A stretch of 64,000 bases of DNA from positions 1 through 64,000 of the forward strand of contig JADLHZ010000095.1 in assembly GCA_020848545.1 (NCBI GenBank). The letters run 5' to 3'. Under the pieces are notes generated by a model that was not told where the DNA came from, made no database searches, and saw only the letters and a list, made by a program, of their open reading frames with translations. The position numbers and the translations under genes are program-made. Source of the stretch: Deltaproteobacteria bacterium. Its GTDB lineage: Bacteria; Myxococcota; JADLHZ01. Below, in pieces: positions 1-8,091 of the stretch (position 1 is the stretch's first letter; each line of letters begins with the position of its first letter).

Positions 1-123
1 AAGTTCGCCTCGAGCAATGAGCTCGAAACGGTTTTCGTCTCGCCTCGAACATCGCCTTGTTCGGCGACGGCGACGGCGACGTCAACGGCGACGACTACGG
101 GCAATCTTTACGCGGTCGCGGCA

Positions 124-1107
124 CTAGAGGACGAGCGCTGCTGCGACGACCGCCGCGATCGGCACTGTCAGATTGTCGTCGACGCGCGTCGAGTAGAGCT
201 CGGCGACGGCGCCGACGGCTGCGGCCGCGAGGGCGGCGAAGATGCGCGACGACGTAGCGATCTCAGGGTGCAAGCCGAACAAGTACGCGAGCGAAACGAT
301 CGACGCGGCGGCGAAGAACGACATCGCGCCGACGAGGCTCTTCTCGCGGTAGAGCTTGAGCTTGCCGAAGCGCTTGCCCATCCACGCCGCGGCCGGATCG
401 CCGTACGCGAGCACGATGATGCCGACGATGACGGCCGTGCGCTCGAAGAAGGTGGTGATGAAGCACAGCGCGATCAAATAGAACGTGGCCGAGTTCACCT
501 TGTGGTACTCGCGCGGCCGCGCGATCGCGCCGAAGACGTTGGTGACGAGAAAATCGTTCCAGCGCGACGAGAAGCGCCGCGTGACTTCCAGCGTGCCGAA
601 GATCGCTGCCAGCGTGAACAAGATGGTGAGCGCCTGGCCGCGCGTGATCACGAATTCATAGAGCGACGCGCCGAGCATGCCCATGCCGATGTGAAACCAG
701 GTGCGGGCGCCCTTCAGCGTGCGCAGAGATTCAGGGGTCTTGGCGCGCTCTTCGGCGTGGGCGCGCGCCTGCGACCATTGGCTGAGCCAGTGTTCGTAGG
801 CGCGGGCGGCGTCGGTGTAGCGGGTGAGGACGTAGTCGCGCGCCGCCTTCATGTCGGCTTGGCTCGCGCGCTTCTTGAACGCGCTGAGGGCGTCGCCGAG
901 CTCTTGCAGCGACGTTTGTACGCGCGACCAAGCGCTCGCCCATCGCGCGGAGGGATCCGGCGTTGGCGCTTCGGAGAGGAGACGGGTGCAGCCGGCTTCG
1001 AGCTCGTCGATGCGATCGCCCTTCAGCTTCGCTGGCAGGACGTCCAAAAAGACGTGGAGGTCGTGGCCGTAGGACGAAAGGAGGGGCTCTGATGCAACGA
1101 GGCTCAT
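124..1107 (-). CDS. SEC59/phosphatidate cytidylyltransferase-like membrane enzyme
   Basis: This 327-residue protein has a soluble, helical N-terminal half (about 1-130) and a multi-helix membrane half (about 138-327). The membrane half contains AYGDPAAAWMGKRFGK (about 234-249) followed by KSLVG, which matches the nucleotide-binding signature of the SEC59/DGK1/VTE5 family and distantly CdsA. That family phosphorylates dolichol, diacylglycerol or phytol with CTP, or makes CDP-lipids, at the membrane. The substrate cannot be read from sequence. The soluble N-terminus is an extension I do not recognise. The gene is divergent from dapB. The family call is fairly secure, the exact reaction is not. 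Confidence 0.72.
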   Translation of the reverse strand: MSLVASEPLLSSYGHDLHVFLDVLPAKLKGDRIDELEAGCTRLLSEAPTPDPSARWASAWSRVQTSLQELGDALSAFKKRASQADMKAARDYVLTRYTDAARAYEHWLSQWSQARAHAEERAKTPESLRTLKGARTWFHIGMGMLGASLYEFVITRGQALTILFTLAAIFGTLEVTRRFSSRWNDFLVTNVFGAIARPREYHKVNSATFYLIALCFITTFFERTAVIVGIIVLAYGDPAAAWMGKRFGKLKLYREKSLVGAMSFFAAASIVSLAYLFGLHPEIATSSRIFAALAAAAVGAVAELYSTRVDDNLTVPIAAVVAAALVL

Positions 1108-1266
1108 CGGTCGTCCAGTTTCGGCAAGGCCGGCACTTCGTTCAACACTGGGCGCGGGGCATTACAAAAGTATTACAAAGTGCGAAAGCCCCTACGCGCC
1201 GTTGTGTCTTTGGGCGCCCATGTATGATTTTGCGCGCAGGTGCAGGTCTCGGCTATTGGTCTCGCC

Positions 1267-2088
1267 GTGGCCCACAAACTCGGCATCGTCGGCGTTCCCG
1301 GAAGGATGGCGGCCCGCGTCGTCGCGCTGATCGCGGAGGAGCCGGCGCTGCAGCTCGCGGTGGCGTTGGGCCGCGCCGATGACCCGATGCTTGGCAAGGA
1401 CAGCGGCGAAGCGGTTGGCGCAGGGAAGAACGGCGTTCCGATCGAGGCGTTCCTTCCGGCGCACTTCGCGCGCGCGGACGTCTGGCTGGAGTTTGCGCAC
1501 GCCTCAGCGACGGACGCGACGATCGCCGCCGCGCGCCAGGCGAAGAAGCCGCTGCTCGTCTGCACGACCGGGCTCGAGCCGAAGACCCTGACAGCGTTGC
1601 GTGCGGCGGCGGCGGACATCCCTGTGATGCACGCGGCGAACACCTCGCTCGGCGTCGCGGTGCTGAACGCGGCGCTGCGTCTGTGCGTGCAAGCGCTCGG
1701 CGAGAGTTACGTGGCCGAGGTCGTGGAGCTGCACCACGACAAGAAGAAGGACGCGCCCTCCGGCACCGCGATGCGCCTCGTCGAGACGATCAAGGACGCG
1801 CGCGGCGGGAAGACCGTCACCGGCCGAGACGGCATCGTCGGCGAGCGCAAGCGCGAAGAAATCGGCGTCTTCGCCGTCAGAGGTGGTAACGTGATCGGCG
1901 AGCACACCGTGTATCTGTTCGGGGAAAACGATCGCATCGAGCTCACGCACCGCGCCGCCAGTCGCGATCTCTTCGCGACCGGCGCGCTGCGCACCGTCGC
2001 CTGGCTCGCCGGGCGCGCTGCCGGCCTCTATACCATCGAAGATTCGCTCGGCCTCACGCCGCCCGCCTCGCACAAAGGATCGCCATGA
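1267..2088 (+). CDS. dapB: 4-hydroxy-tetrahydrodipicolinate reductase DapB
   Basis: DapB reduces 4-hydroxy-tetrahydrodipicolinate with NAD(P)H in the cytoplasm, on the lysine and meso-diaminopimelate pathway. The N-terminus GIVGVPGRM is the dinucleotide-binding turn. ELHHDKKKDAPSGTAM carries the catalytic histidine pair, the lysine and the DAPSGTA substrate loop, all intact. I prefer the GTG at 1267, which starts one residue before the Rossmann strand, over the in-frame GTG at 1240. The last Gly of the usual GxxGRMG is Ala here. The stop overlaps the next gene's ATG by four bases, so the FecR protein is probably translated from the same message. Confidence 0.93.
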   Translation: MAHKLGIVGVPGRMAARVVALIAEEPALQLAVALGRADDPMLGKDSGEAVGAGKNGVPIEAFLPAHFARADVWLEFAHASATDATIAAARQAKKPLLVCTTGLEPKTLTALRAAAADIPVMHAANTSLGVAVLNAALRLCVQALGESYVAEVVELHHDKKKDAPSGTAMRLVETIKDARGGKTVTGRDGIVGERKREEIGVFAVRGGNVIGEHTVYLFGENDRIELTHRAASRDLFATGALRTVAWLAGRAAGLYTIEDSLGLTPPASHKGSP

Positions 2089-3116
2089 ACGCACTCGTCG
2101 TCCTCGTTGCCTTGCAGTGGATCACCGGCGTCGAAGCGACCGTCGCCAGCTTCAGCGGCACGGTGAGCGTCGCGCCGCCTGGTGGCGATTTGCGCGCGGC
2201 GCAGAAGGGTGAAGTGTTGAAGGAGAGCTCGCGCGTGAAGACCGGCGCGCAGAGCGAAGTGACGCTCGTCCTTTCGGACGGCAGCACGCTCAAGCTGCGC
2301 GAAAAGTCCGAGATGCAAGTCGCCGTCGTGAAGACCGAGCAGCAGAAGCCGGCGATGGTGCTCTTCTTCGGGCGCCTGTGGAGCAAGATCGCCACCAAAG
2401 TCGGCGGCAATCAGTTCGACGTCGTGACGCCGAGCTGCGTCGCCGGCGTGCGCGGCACCGAGTTCGAGACCGCGGCCGGTGAGGACGGCTCGACGCGCGT
2501 GACGGTGAATGAAGGCAACGTCGCGGTCGACAACGAGAAGAAGCAGGTCGCCGTCGGCGCCGGACAGCAAGCCGACGGTTCGACCAGCGGCGTCGACGCG
2601 CCGAAGAGCAAGTCCGACACCGACTGGAACAAGTGGAACGCCGAGAAGCGCGGCAACCTGCAGAAAAACGGCGAGGCGATCGCGCGCGAGACGAAGGAAA
2701 AGATCGATGCGCGGCGGGCCGAGGCGCAGGCGCTCTTCGAGAAGCAGAAGGCGTTGAAAGAGGAGTACCCGAACGCCACCGACGCGCGAAAGGCCGCGAT
2801 CAAAGAAGAGGTGACGAAGAACGCACGCCGGCTCGCCGAGCTCGGCGTTCGTGCCACCGGTCAGTTCGGCGCCTTCGAGCACTGGGGCGAGCTCGCCGAC
2901 GATCCAGAGTTCGGGGCGAAGTTCACGGGCAGCGGCTACGTGCGCAGCGAGCTGAAGCGGCTGCGTCGCGTCAAGGCCGAGTTCGACAAGATGATCGCCG
3001 AAGGCACCGACATGTCGGTGAGGAGCCTCGAGAAGATGATGGACGACATGGGCGGCGGCAAGAAGACCATCAAAGACAAGAAGGGCTCGAGCAAGGACGA
3101 CTTGTTCAAGGAGTGA
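2085..3116 (+). CDS. FecR-domain protein with charged helical tail
   Basis: The protein has 343 residues and starts with a short hydrophobic stretch that could be a signal peptide or anchor. A FecR domain follows (about 30-145): GxVxV at the start, then VKTGAQSEVTLVLSDGSTLKL, then VAGVRGTEFE and GNVAV. In this family the domain is typically periplasmic. The C-terminal half (about 170-343) is lysine- and glutamate-rich, probably helical, and matches nothing I know. No FecI-type sigma gene is adjacent, so this is more likely a secreted or envelope FecR-type protein than a classical anti-sigma regulator. It overlaps dapB by four bases. Confidence 0.78.
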   Translation: MNALVVLVALQWITGVEATVASFSGTVSVAPPGGDLRAAQKGEVLKESSRVKTGAQSEVTLVLSDGSTLKLREKSEMQVAVVKTEQQKPAMVLFFGRLWSKIATKVGGNQFDVVTPSCVAGVRGTEFETAAGEDGSTRVTVNEGNVAVDNEKKQVAVGAGQQADGSTSGVDAPKSKSDTDWNKWNAEKRGNLQKNGEAIARETKEKIDARRAEAQALFEKQKALKEEYPNATDARKAAIKEEVTKNARRLAELGVRATGQFGAFEHWGELADDPEFGAKFTGSGYVRSELKRLRRVKAEFDKMIAEGTDMSVRSLEKMMDDMGGGKKTIKDKKGSSKDDLFKE

Positions 3117-3120
3117 GCCG

Positions 3121-3142
3121 CGAAAAGGGACCGGGGAGCGTT
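3121..3142. repeat. Dispersed repeat copy A
   Basis: These 22 bases, just after the FecR gene stop, are identical to the reverse complement of 28485-28506 at the end of ygiQ. A weaker shared block (CGTTTTCGG plus a few bases) lies about 20 bases further on in both places, so the repeated unit is probably longer and degenerate. It sits between genes here. Confidence 0.6.
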
Positions 3143-3194
3143 TGAGCCCGGGTAGCGTTGAGCCGTTTTCGGGCGTCGAGGCTACTAGGGGCGC

Positions 3195-4073
3195 ATGAAC
3201 GGCTTGCTCCTTTTGTCCCTCCTGGCCGCCGCACCCACGGTCGAAGGTACGGCGTGTGACACCGCCTTCGTCGACGCGCTGACCGAGCACGTTGACCGCG
3301 AGTGGACGGCGCCGCTGCCGATCTCGCGCATCGCCATCGACTGTAGCAGCCGGCGCGCGATGTTGTATGCGGACACGCTGCTCCGGCGCGTGCTCGCGTT
3401 GCCGGCGGACGCCGCGCTGACGGCCGACGGCGCCCGCGTCGTTGCGCTGTTCATCGACGCCGCGGCGAAGCGCAACGAGGCCGCGGTCGCCGCGGATTTG
3501 GCCCCGTCACCGGCCTTGTTCGAGCGTAACTCGGTCCGCGATTTTCAGATCATCGTCGAGGCGCACAAACGGAGGATGCGCCTGCTCGGTACGATCCTCG
3601 GTCCCACCGGGCTCGGCCTGATGACGATTGGCGCGGTGTTGCTCGGCGTCGGCTTCAGCGGTCTCGTCATCCAGGGTGACGTGATCAATCCGGCGCCGGC
3701 CCTTGCTGGCTTTGCGCTCTTGGTGATCGGCGCTGTCGCGGCACCTCCCGGCTTGGTCGCGTGGGGGCTCAGCTATCGGACCCCGCAGCCCTACGATCCG
3801 ACCGGCGGTGAAAAAGCGATGCGGCGGGCCGGCATCGCGCTCATGGCGATCGGCGGTGCAGGACTATTGATGTCGAGCGTCACGCTGGCGCTCTTCACTC
3901 TCGGCGTCGATCGGAACGGAACGTTCGTGGCGATGACGCTCGGCGCAGCCCTCGGAACACAGCTGATTCCGGTCGGTGGCGTGCTCGTCGGCGCCGCCAA
4001 GCTCGGGCCGCCGCGCTTCGGCCTGGCCCCGACCAAGAACGGCATCAACGTCGCGCTCGGCGGTGCCTTCTGA
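3195..4073 (+). CDS. Unknown membrane protein with N-terminal secreted part
   Basis: I do not recognise a family. The 292-residue product begins with a plausible signal peptide (MNGLLLLSLLAAAPTVEG), then a soluble segment with two cysteines (about 18-125). Three or four hydrophobic helices follow (about 130-155, 165-190, 212-238 and 245-268), the last rich in Gly and Leu. A small secreted domain followed by Gly-rich membrane helices is a style common among uncharacterised myxobacterial proteins. It stands alone, with about 78 bases upstream and 50 downstream before the sigma factor gene. Confidence 0.7.
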   Translation: MNGLLLLSLLAAAPTVEGTACDTAFVDALTEHVDREWTAPLPISRIAIDCSSRRAMLYADTLLRRVLALPADAALTADGARVVALFIDAAAKRNEAAVAADLAPSPALFERNSVRDFQIIVEAHKRRMRLLGTILGPTGLGLMTIGAVLLGVGFSGLVIQGDVINPAPALAGFALLVIGAVAAPPGLVAWGLSYRTPQPYDPTGGEKAMRRAGIALMAIGGAGLLMSSVTLALFTLGVDRNGTFVAMTLGAALGTQLIPVGGVLVGAAKLGPPRFGLAPTKNGINVALGGAF

Positions 4074-4093
4074 GCACATTTTTGCTGACAGAT

Positions 4094-4121
4094 CGCCCGG
4101 GATTTCATACGGGCCCGGGCG
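4094..4121 (+). promoter_or_regulatory. GC-rich hairpin abutting the sigma factor start codon
   Basis: CGCCCGGG (4094-4101) and CCCGGGCG (4114-4121) are perfect inverted repeats with a 12-base loop. The second arm ends one base before the ATG at 4123. The arm occupies the place where a Shine-Dalgarno should be, and no other ribosome site is visible. This suggests, without proving, translational restraint of the sigma factor. Confidence 0.45.
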
Positions 4122-4122
4122 C

Positions 4123-4674
4123 ATGAGATCGCGGGCTTCGACTCACACTTCGTTCGCGCCGGCCGCCCTGCGCTTGGTCGACGAGCCGCTCGATTTTCAC
4201 GCGGTCTACGACGCCCACGCGGCCTACGTGGCGGCCGTCGCGCTGCGCATCCTCGGACGCTCGGCGGACGTCGACGATGTCGTGCACGACGTCTTCATCA
4301 AGGTGCTGCGGCAGCTCGCGCAGCTCGAAGATCCGGCGGCGATCAAAGGCTGGCTCGCGCGCATCACGGTCGGCGTGTGCTCGAAGCGCTTACGCAGGAA
4401 GAAGCTGCTCGCGTGGATCGGCCTCGGCGACGTCGAGGCCTCGCTCGAAGCGACGGACTGCGCGCCGGACGAGCACGCGCGACTGTCCGAAGTTTACGCC
4501 GCCCTCGCCGAGCTCGCCGTCGATGATCGCGTCGCGTGGACCTTGCGCCACGTCGAAGGCGAGCGGCTCGACGCGATCGCGAACGCGTGCGGCTGCTCGC
4601 TGGCGACGGCGAAGCGGCGGATCGCGCGGGCCGAGGCGCAGTTGGATCTCGCGCTCATGGAGGACGAACGATGA
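4123..4674 (+). CDS. ECF-type RNA polymerase sigma factor
   Basis: The 183-residue protein has the two-domain layout of sigma-70 group IV factors. Region 2 (about 22-90) includes a DVDDVVHDVFIKVLRQL-like helix, the counterpart of the conserved 2.2 helix. Region 4 (about 125-175) includes a helix-turn-helix around LDAIANACGCSLATAKRRI. Such factors redirect RNA polymerase to stress or envelope promoters. The ATG at 4123 places region 2 at a normal distance from the N-terminus. The stop overlaps the start of the next gene by four bases, and that gene encodes a single-pass membrane protein, a typical anti-sigma arrangement. Confidence 0.88.
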   Translation: MRSRASTHTSFAPAALRLVDEPLDFHAVYDAHAAYVAAVALRILGRSADVDDVVHDVFIKVLRQLAQLEDPAAIKGWLARITVGVCSKRLRRKKLLAWIGLGDVEASLEATDCAPDEHARLSEVYAALAELAVDDRVAWTLRHVEGERLDAIANACGCSLATAKRRIARAEAQLDLALMEDER

Positions 4675-5303
4675 TCGCGCGCGACACCGAGCTTCTACGG
4701 AGCGTACGCCCAGCGTGGAGCCGCGATCGCGCCGATCACGTGGCGAAGCGGGTGCAACGGACGGTCAGACGTCGCCGCGCGGCTGCGGTCGCGAGCGTCG
4801 TCGCGGCGCTGGTGATCGCCGGCGTCGCCGCGCAACTGACGATCGCGCCTGTGCAGACGCCGGAAGCGGTGACGATCGCGACGGCGATCGAGGTGGCACC
4901 GCCGGCGCCGGCCGCTGCTCCAGGCTGGCGGCTCGTGCGCCTCGACGCTCCGCCGGTGAGCCAGGCCCTCGCGGCGACGATGCACACGAAGCGCGCGGCG
5001 CCGGAGAGTGCCGTTGCGGCGGTGGCGCCCGCAAGCCGTGAGCCGAGCACCAAGGAGATCTTTGCACGCGCGGATCGCCTGCGCGACGCGGGTGACGAAA
5101 CCGGCGCGATGACCTTGCTGAAGAGCATCGCCGCGAGCGATGATCCCTTGGCCGCGGCCGCGGCGTTCACGCTCGGCAAGCTGCTGCGCACGCGTGATCC
5201 CTTGGCTGCGAAGCGCGCGTTCTTGGACGCCGTGACCTTGGATCCCGAGGGACCGCTCGCCGATGAAGCCCGCCGGCTCAGCGCGACCGAGCAAAATCGC
5301 TGA
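4671..5303 (+). CDS. Probable anti-sigma partner, single-pass membrane protein with TPR-like end
   Basis: The 210-residue protein has a basic cytoplasmic N-terminus (about 1-38), one membrane helix (about 40-60, AAAVASVVAALVIAGVAA), an Ala/Pro-rich linker, and a helical TPR-like C-terminus (about 125-205) starting TKEIFARADRLRDAGD. It is translationally coupled to the ECF sigma gene. Membrane proteins in this position usually sequester the sigma factor through the N-terminus, but I see no ZAS zinc motif or FecR domain here, so anti-sigma function is inferred from context only. It converges on the glycosyltransferase gene and overlaps its end by 26 bases. Confidence 0.72.
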   Translation: MIARDTELLRSVRPAWSRDRADHVAKRVQRTVRRRRAAAVASVVAALVIAGVAAQLTIAPVQTPEAVTIATAIEVAPPAPAAAPGWRLVRLDAPPVSQALAATMHTKRAAPESAVAAVAPASREPSTKEIFARADRLRDAGDETGAMTLLKSIAASDDPLAAAAAFTLGKLLRTRDPLAAKRAFLDAVTLDPEGPLADEARRLSATEQNR

Positions 5304-6426
5304 GCGCTTGCTCGAAACACACCTCAGTTTGCGCCGCGATCGCGCCCCAATCGTAGGTCGCCGCCAGCGCGCTCGCGTCTCGGCTCTTCGCTGCGCGCAG
5401 GTCGGCATCGCCGAGCAACGCGGCGATCTTCTCTGCGAACGCCGCCTCGTCGCTGGGCGACACGAGAAAGCCGCCGCGGCCCTTGAGGACCTCTTTGTGC
5501 ACGTCGAGGTCCGTCGCCACGTATGGAAGCCCCTGTCGCGCGGCCTCGATCGTCGCGATACCGAAGCCTTCGACCAGGCTCGCGAGCGAGAACACGTGCG
5601 CGGCGGCGAGCTGGCGCAGGAGCTCGCCGCGGCCGATCTCGGAGAGGATCGACACGCGCTCAAAGACGCCTAGGGTGCGGGCGAGCGCTTCGATCGCCTG
5701 GCGCTCGGGGCCGGAGCCGATGAGCACGAGGCGCGCGTTCGGCACCCGCTCCTTCGCCCGTGCAAAGGCGCGCAAGAGAAACGCGTGGTTCTTGTACTTC
5801 ACGAAGCGCGCGACGCAGATCAAAGTGGGATCGGCCGCTTTGGTCACGCCTTCGAGCGGCGCGTCGTCGACGCCACAATAAATGAGGTCGATCGGTTGCT
5901 TCGTATGCTTGGCGAGCTTCCGCTTCGTCTGCTCGGAGATCGCGATGTAGCGTCGAAAGCCGGGAAGGCCGAGGTTCAGCCGCTCGAGCGTCTCGCCGGC
6001 CAACCCGGTGGCGACGCCGGCGTGCGCGATCCACTCGCCGATCCAAACGTCGGGGTACCACGCGACGGCCGCCCGCTTCTTCACCCGCGCCACCCGCCGC
6101 GCGACGAAGTGCGTGAGGAAGTTGGTGCCTTCGATGAGATCGAAGTCCGTGCGCGCGCCGACCTTGATCGCGTCACCGATGAAGCGCACGCGCTCGACCG
6201 GGCTGCCGGTGGTCGCTGCGTAGGGCCGCGCTGGGCCCGCGTAGCGCACCGTGAAGCCGTGCATCTGCGTCGTGTCTTCTCCGGCCTTCATGCGCGACGA
6301 CAGCACCGTCACGTCGTGCTTCTTCGCGAGCGCGCGGGCGACGAAGAAATTGCGCGCCTCGACGCCGCCCGAGAAGCGCAGCTCGTCGCCGGCGGGGAAG
6401 AACTCGGAGACGATCAGGATCTTCAC
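5278..6426 (-). CDS. GT4-family glycosyltransferase
   Basis: A two-Rossmann GT-B glycosyltransferase of 382 residues. The N-terminus KILIVSEFFPAGDELRFSGG is the usual acceptor-domain opening. The C-terminal domain has the EGFGIATIEA motif (about 285), the E-x7-E donor-phosphate signature of family 4. It transfers sugar from a nucleotide-sugar at the cytoplasmic membrane; donor and acceptor are unknown. I chose the GTG at 6426, whose GTGA overlaps the stop of the methyltransferase gene. It is the last of three coupled genes (DAG-kinase-like, methyltransferase, GT4), suggesting a glycolipid or surface-glycan role. Confidence 0.88.
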   Translation of the reverse strand: MKILIVSEFFPAGDELRFSGGVEARNFFVARALAKKHDVTVLSSRMKAGEDTTQMHGFTVRYAGPARPYAATTGSPVERVRFIGDAIKVGARTDFDLIEGTNFLTHFVARRVARVKKRAAVAWYPDVWIGEWIAHAGVATGLAGETLERLNLGLPGFRRYIAISEQTKRKLAKHTKQPIDLIYCGVDDAPLEGVTKAADPTLICVARFVKYKNHAFLLRAFARAKERVPNARLVLIGSGPERQAIEALARTLGVFERVSILSEIGRGELLRQLAAAHVFSLASLVEGFGIATIEAARQGLPYVATDLDVHKEVLKGRGGFLVSPSDEAAFAEKIAALLGDADLRAAKSRDASALAATYDWGAIAAQTEVCFEQALSDFARSR

Positions 6427-7019
6427 GGCTTTTGCGCGATCGAGACGAACTCGTTGTACGGAAAGACGCGGCCGGCGAGGCGCGGGAAGGGAAACGAATA
6501 CTGGCGCACCATCGGCAGCGCCAGCGCCGCGCAGATATGGCGAAGCGCCGCGTAGTCCATCATCTCGACGTGCGTCTCGTCGAGCGTGAAGCCCTTCTCT
6601 TGCGGCGTCAGCACGACGAGGCGGCCGCCCGGGCGCAAGTGCGCGAGGTACGGCCGCAGCAACGCGACGACCTCGTCCTTCTTCATGTGCTCGGCCACGT
6701 GCGCGAGCAGGATCGCGTCGAACGTTCGTGCCGAGGGCGCTTTGAAGAAGTCGTCGGGCAAGCACGCTTCGAGGCCGATCTGCTTACAGTGCTCGACGGA
6801 CGCCGTGTTGTGATCGATCCCGAGCGAGCCCTTGGCCAAGTGCCGCAGGTTGCGCCCGATGCCACAGCCGATGTCGAGCGTGATGCCGAGGCGCAGGGCC
6901 TTCAAGTGCGTGCGGTACGGCAGCTGCACGTCGAGCAGGCGCTTCCACCAGATCTTCTCGTTGTCGAGCAAGTAGCGGGTGTACGCCGCGTCGGCGGTGC
7001 CTTTGTCGTCGCTCGCCAT
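6423..7019 (-). CDS. Class I SAM-dependent methyltransferase
   Basis: The 198-residue protein has LDIGCGIGRNLRHL (about 48-61), the SAM-binding motif I of class I methyltransferases, and a later DAILLAHVAEHM segment typical of the motif after the second acidic residue. The acceptor cannot be deduced. The gene lies in a tight block: the upstream lipid-kinase-like gene ends three bases before its start codon, and the downstream GT4 gene overlaps its stop. The setting suggests methylation of a lipid or glycan intermediate. It has no signal peptide and should be cytoplasmic. Confidence 0.87.
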   Translation of the reverse strand: MASDDKGTADAAYTRYLLDNEKIWWKRLLDVQLPYRTHLKALRLGITLDIGCGIGRNLRHLAKGSLGIDHNTASVEHCKQIGLEACLPDDFFKAPSARTFDAILLAHVAEHMKKDEVVALLRPYLAHLRPGGRLVVLTPQEKGFTLDETHVEMMDYAALRHICAALALPMVRQYSFPFPRLAGRVFPYNEFVSIAQKP

Positions 7020-7021
7020 GA

Positions 7022-8041
7022 TCAGCGCTTGGCGAGGCAGATGAACTCGACGACCGGACCGGGCGAGAGCGTGATCACGTCGTCGGGGGCGACGTCGAAC
7101 ATCTCGCCGTCGAGCATCATGCGACGCGTGCCGCTGATCTCGAGCTTCTTCGCGACGGCGAGCGCATGGCCGTCGCCTTTGAAGCGGCCGAGCACGAACT
7201 TGAAGAAGTGGCGCAAGACGGTGGTCTTCGGCAGCGCGTTGACGAGCACGTTGAAGCGGCGCTTCTCGACGAGCTCGGTCGCGCGCGCGAGGAAGGGGCG
7301 GAAGAAGAGGATCTGCGTGTCGATCGTCGAGCAGTAGCTGAGCGACGCGCCCTTCGGCAGCTTCAGCGCGCTGTCGTCGACCTGGATCGCGTTCGGCTCG
7401 AAGGCCCAGAACGCGCGGTTCGAGCGCGTGGGCAAGAGCGCGGTTGCGAGCTTGGTGGTGACGACCTTCGCGGCTTGCGCGGGCCCCTTCAGCGAGCCGG
7501 CGTAGTAGGCGTCGGCGAAGCGCGCGATGAGCCCGGTGGCGAAGACGAAGCCGCAGCCGACACGCTCGCCGTTCTTGTCGACGAAGATCGTGGCGCGCTT
7601 CACCGTCCGCAAGTGTTGCAGGCCGTCCTTGGCGATGACCCGCTTCTTCACCGCGGCGATGCGGCCGACGGCGCCGACGTCCTTGGCCACCGAGTTGTTC
7701 GTGCCGCCGAGCACTGGGATGAGCTTCGGCAGCGGCGTGCTGGCGTTCACCCGCCGGCGATCCAAGTGCGCGATCACCGAGCTCAGCGTGCCGTCGCCGC
7801 CGTTCACCATGATCGCTTCGACGCCGTAGGCGAGCAGGCGATCGAGCGCGGCCGGAACGTCGCTCGGTGTCGTCGTCACTTCCTCGCGCAGGACGTGGTG
7901 CGTGCCCGAGACCTCGATGTCGACCCGGGCGCTCGCGCGCGCGTTTGGGTTCGTGATGACGCCGATCGTCGTGCGCTTGCTCCGGGCCGCGGTGGGTTCC
8001 GAGGTCTGTCCATTGATCGGAAGCGGAATTTTTGAGCCCAT
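7022..8041 (-). CDS. Diacylglycerol/sphingosine kinase-like lipid kinase (DAGK_cat)
   Basis: The 339-residue protein opens with [13 protein letters not shown] and has [12 protein letters not shown] (about 79-90), the nucleotide-binding GGDGT motif of the DAGK catalytic domain. GGTNN (112-116) and LDGEMFDV in the second domain complete the YegS/DgkB/LCB5 pattern. These enzymes phosphorylate diacylglycerol, sphingoid bases or similar lipids with ATP. I chose the ATG at 8041; an in-frame TTG at 8071 would add ten residues. It heads the lipid-kinase, methyltransferase and GT4 block, and is one of three lipid-kinase-type genes in the window. Confidence 0.88.
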   Translation of the reverse strand: MGSKIPLPINGQTSEPTAARSKRTTIGVITNPNARASARVDIEVSGTHHVLREEVTTTPSDVPAALDRLLAYGVEAIMVNGGDGTLSSVIAHLDRRRVNASTPLPKLIPVLGGTNNSVAKDVGAVGRIAAVKKRVIAKDGLQHLRTVKRATIFVDKNGERVGCGFVFATGLIARFADAYYAGSLKGPAQAAKVVTTKLATALLPTRSNRAFWAFEPNAIQVDDSALKLPKGASLSYCSTIDTQILFFRPFLARATELVEKRRFNVLVNALPKTTVLRHFFKFVLGRFKGDGHALAVAKKLEISGTRRMMLDGEMFDVAPDDVITLSPGPVVEFICLAKR

Positions 8042-8091
8042 GCGGGAGCGCAGATAGATTAGGGTGCGCAATTCAGCAAGAGGACTCAGGA

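Noticed and set aside
1-123. A dockerin-like FGDGDGDVNGDDYG stretch at the left edge on the plus strand
   Set aside because: A stop codon lies at 18-20 and the frame runs into the antisense of the SEC59-like gene. The pattern arises from a GAC/GGC low-complexity run. A broken gene end cannot be excluded.
1202-1228. TTGTGT and TATGAT as a dapB promoter
   Set aside because: The spacer is only 15 bases and the -35 match is poor. It remains possible, but not strong enough to list.
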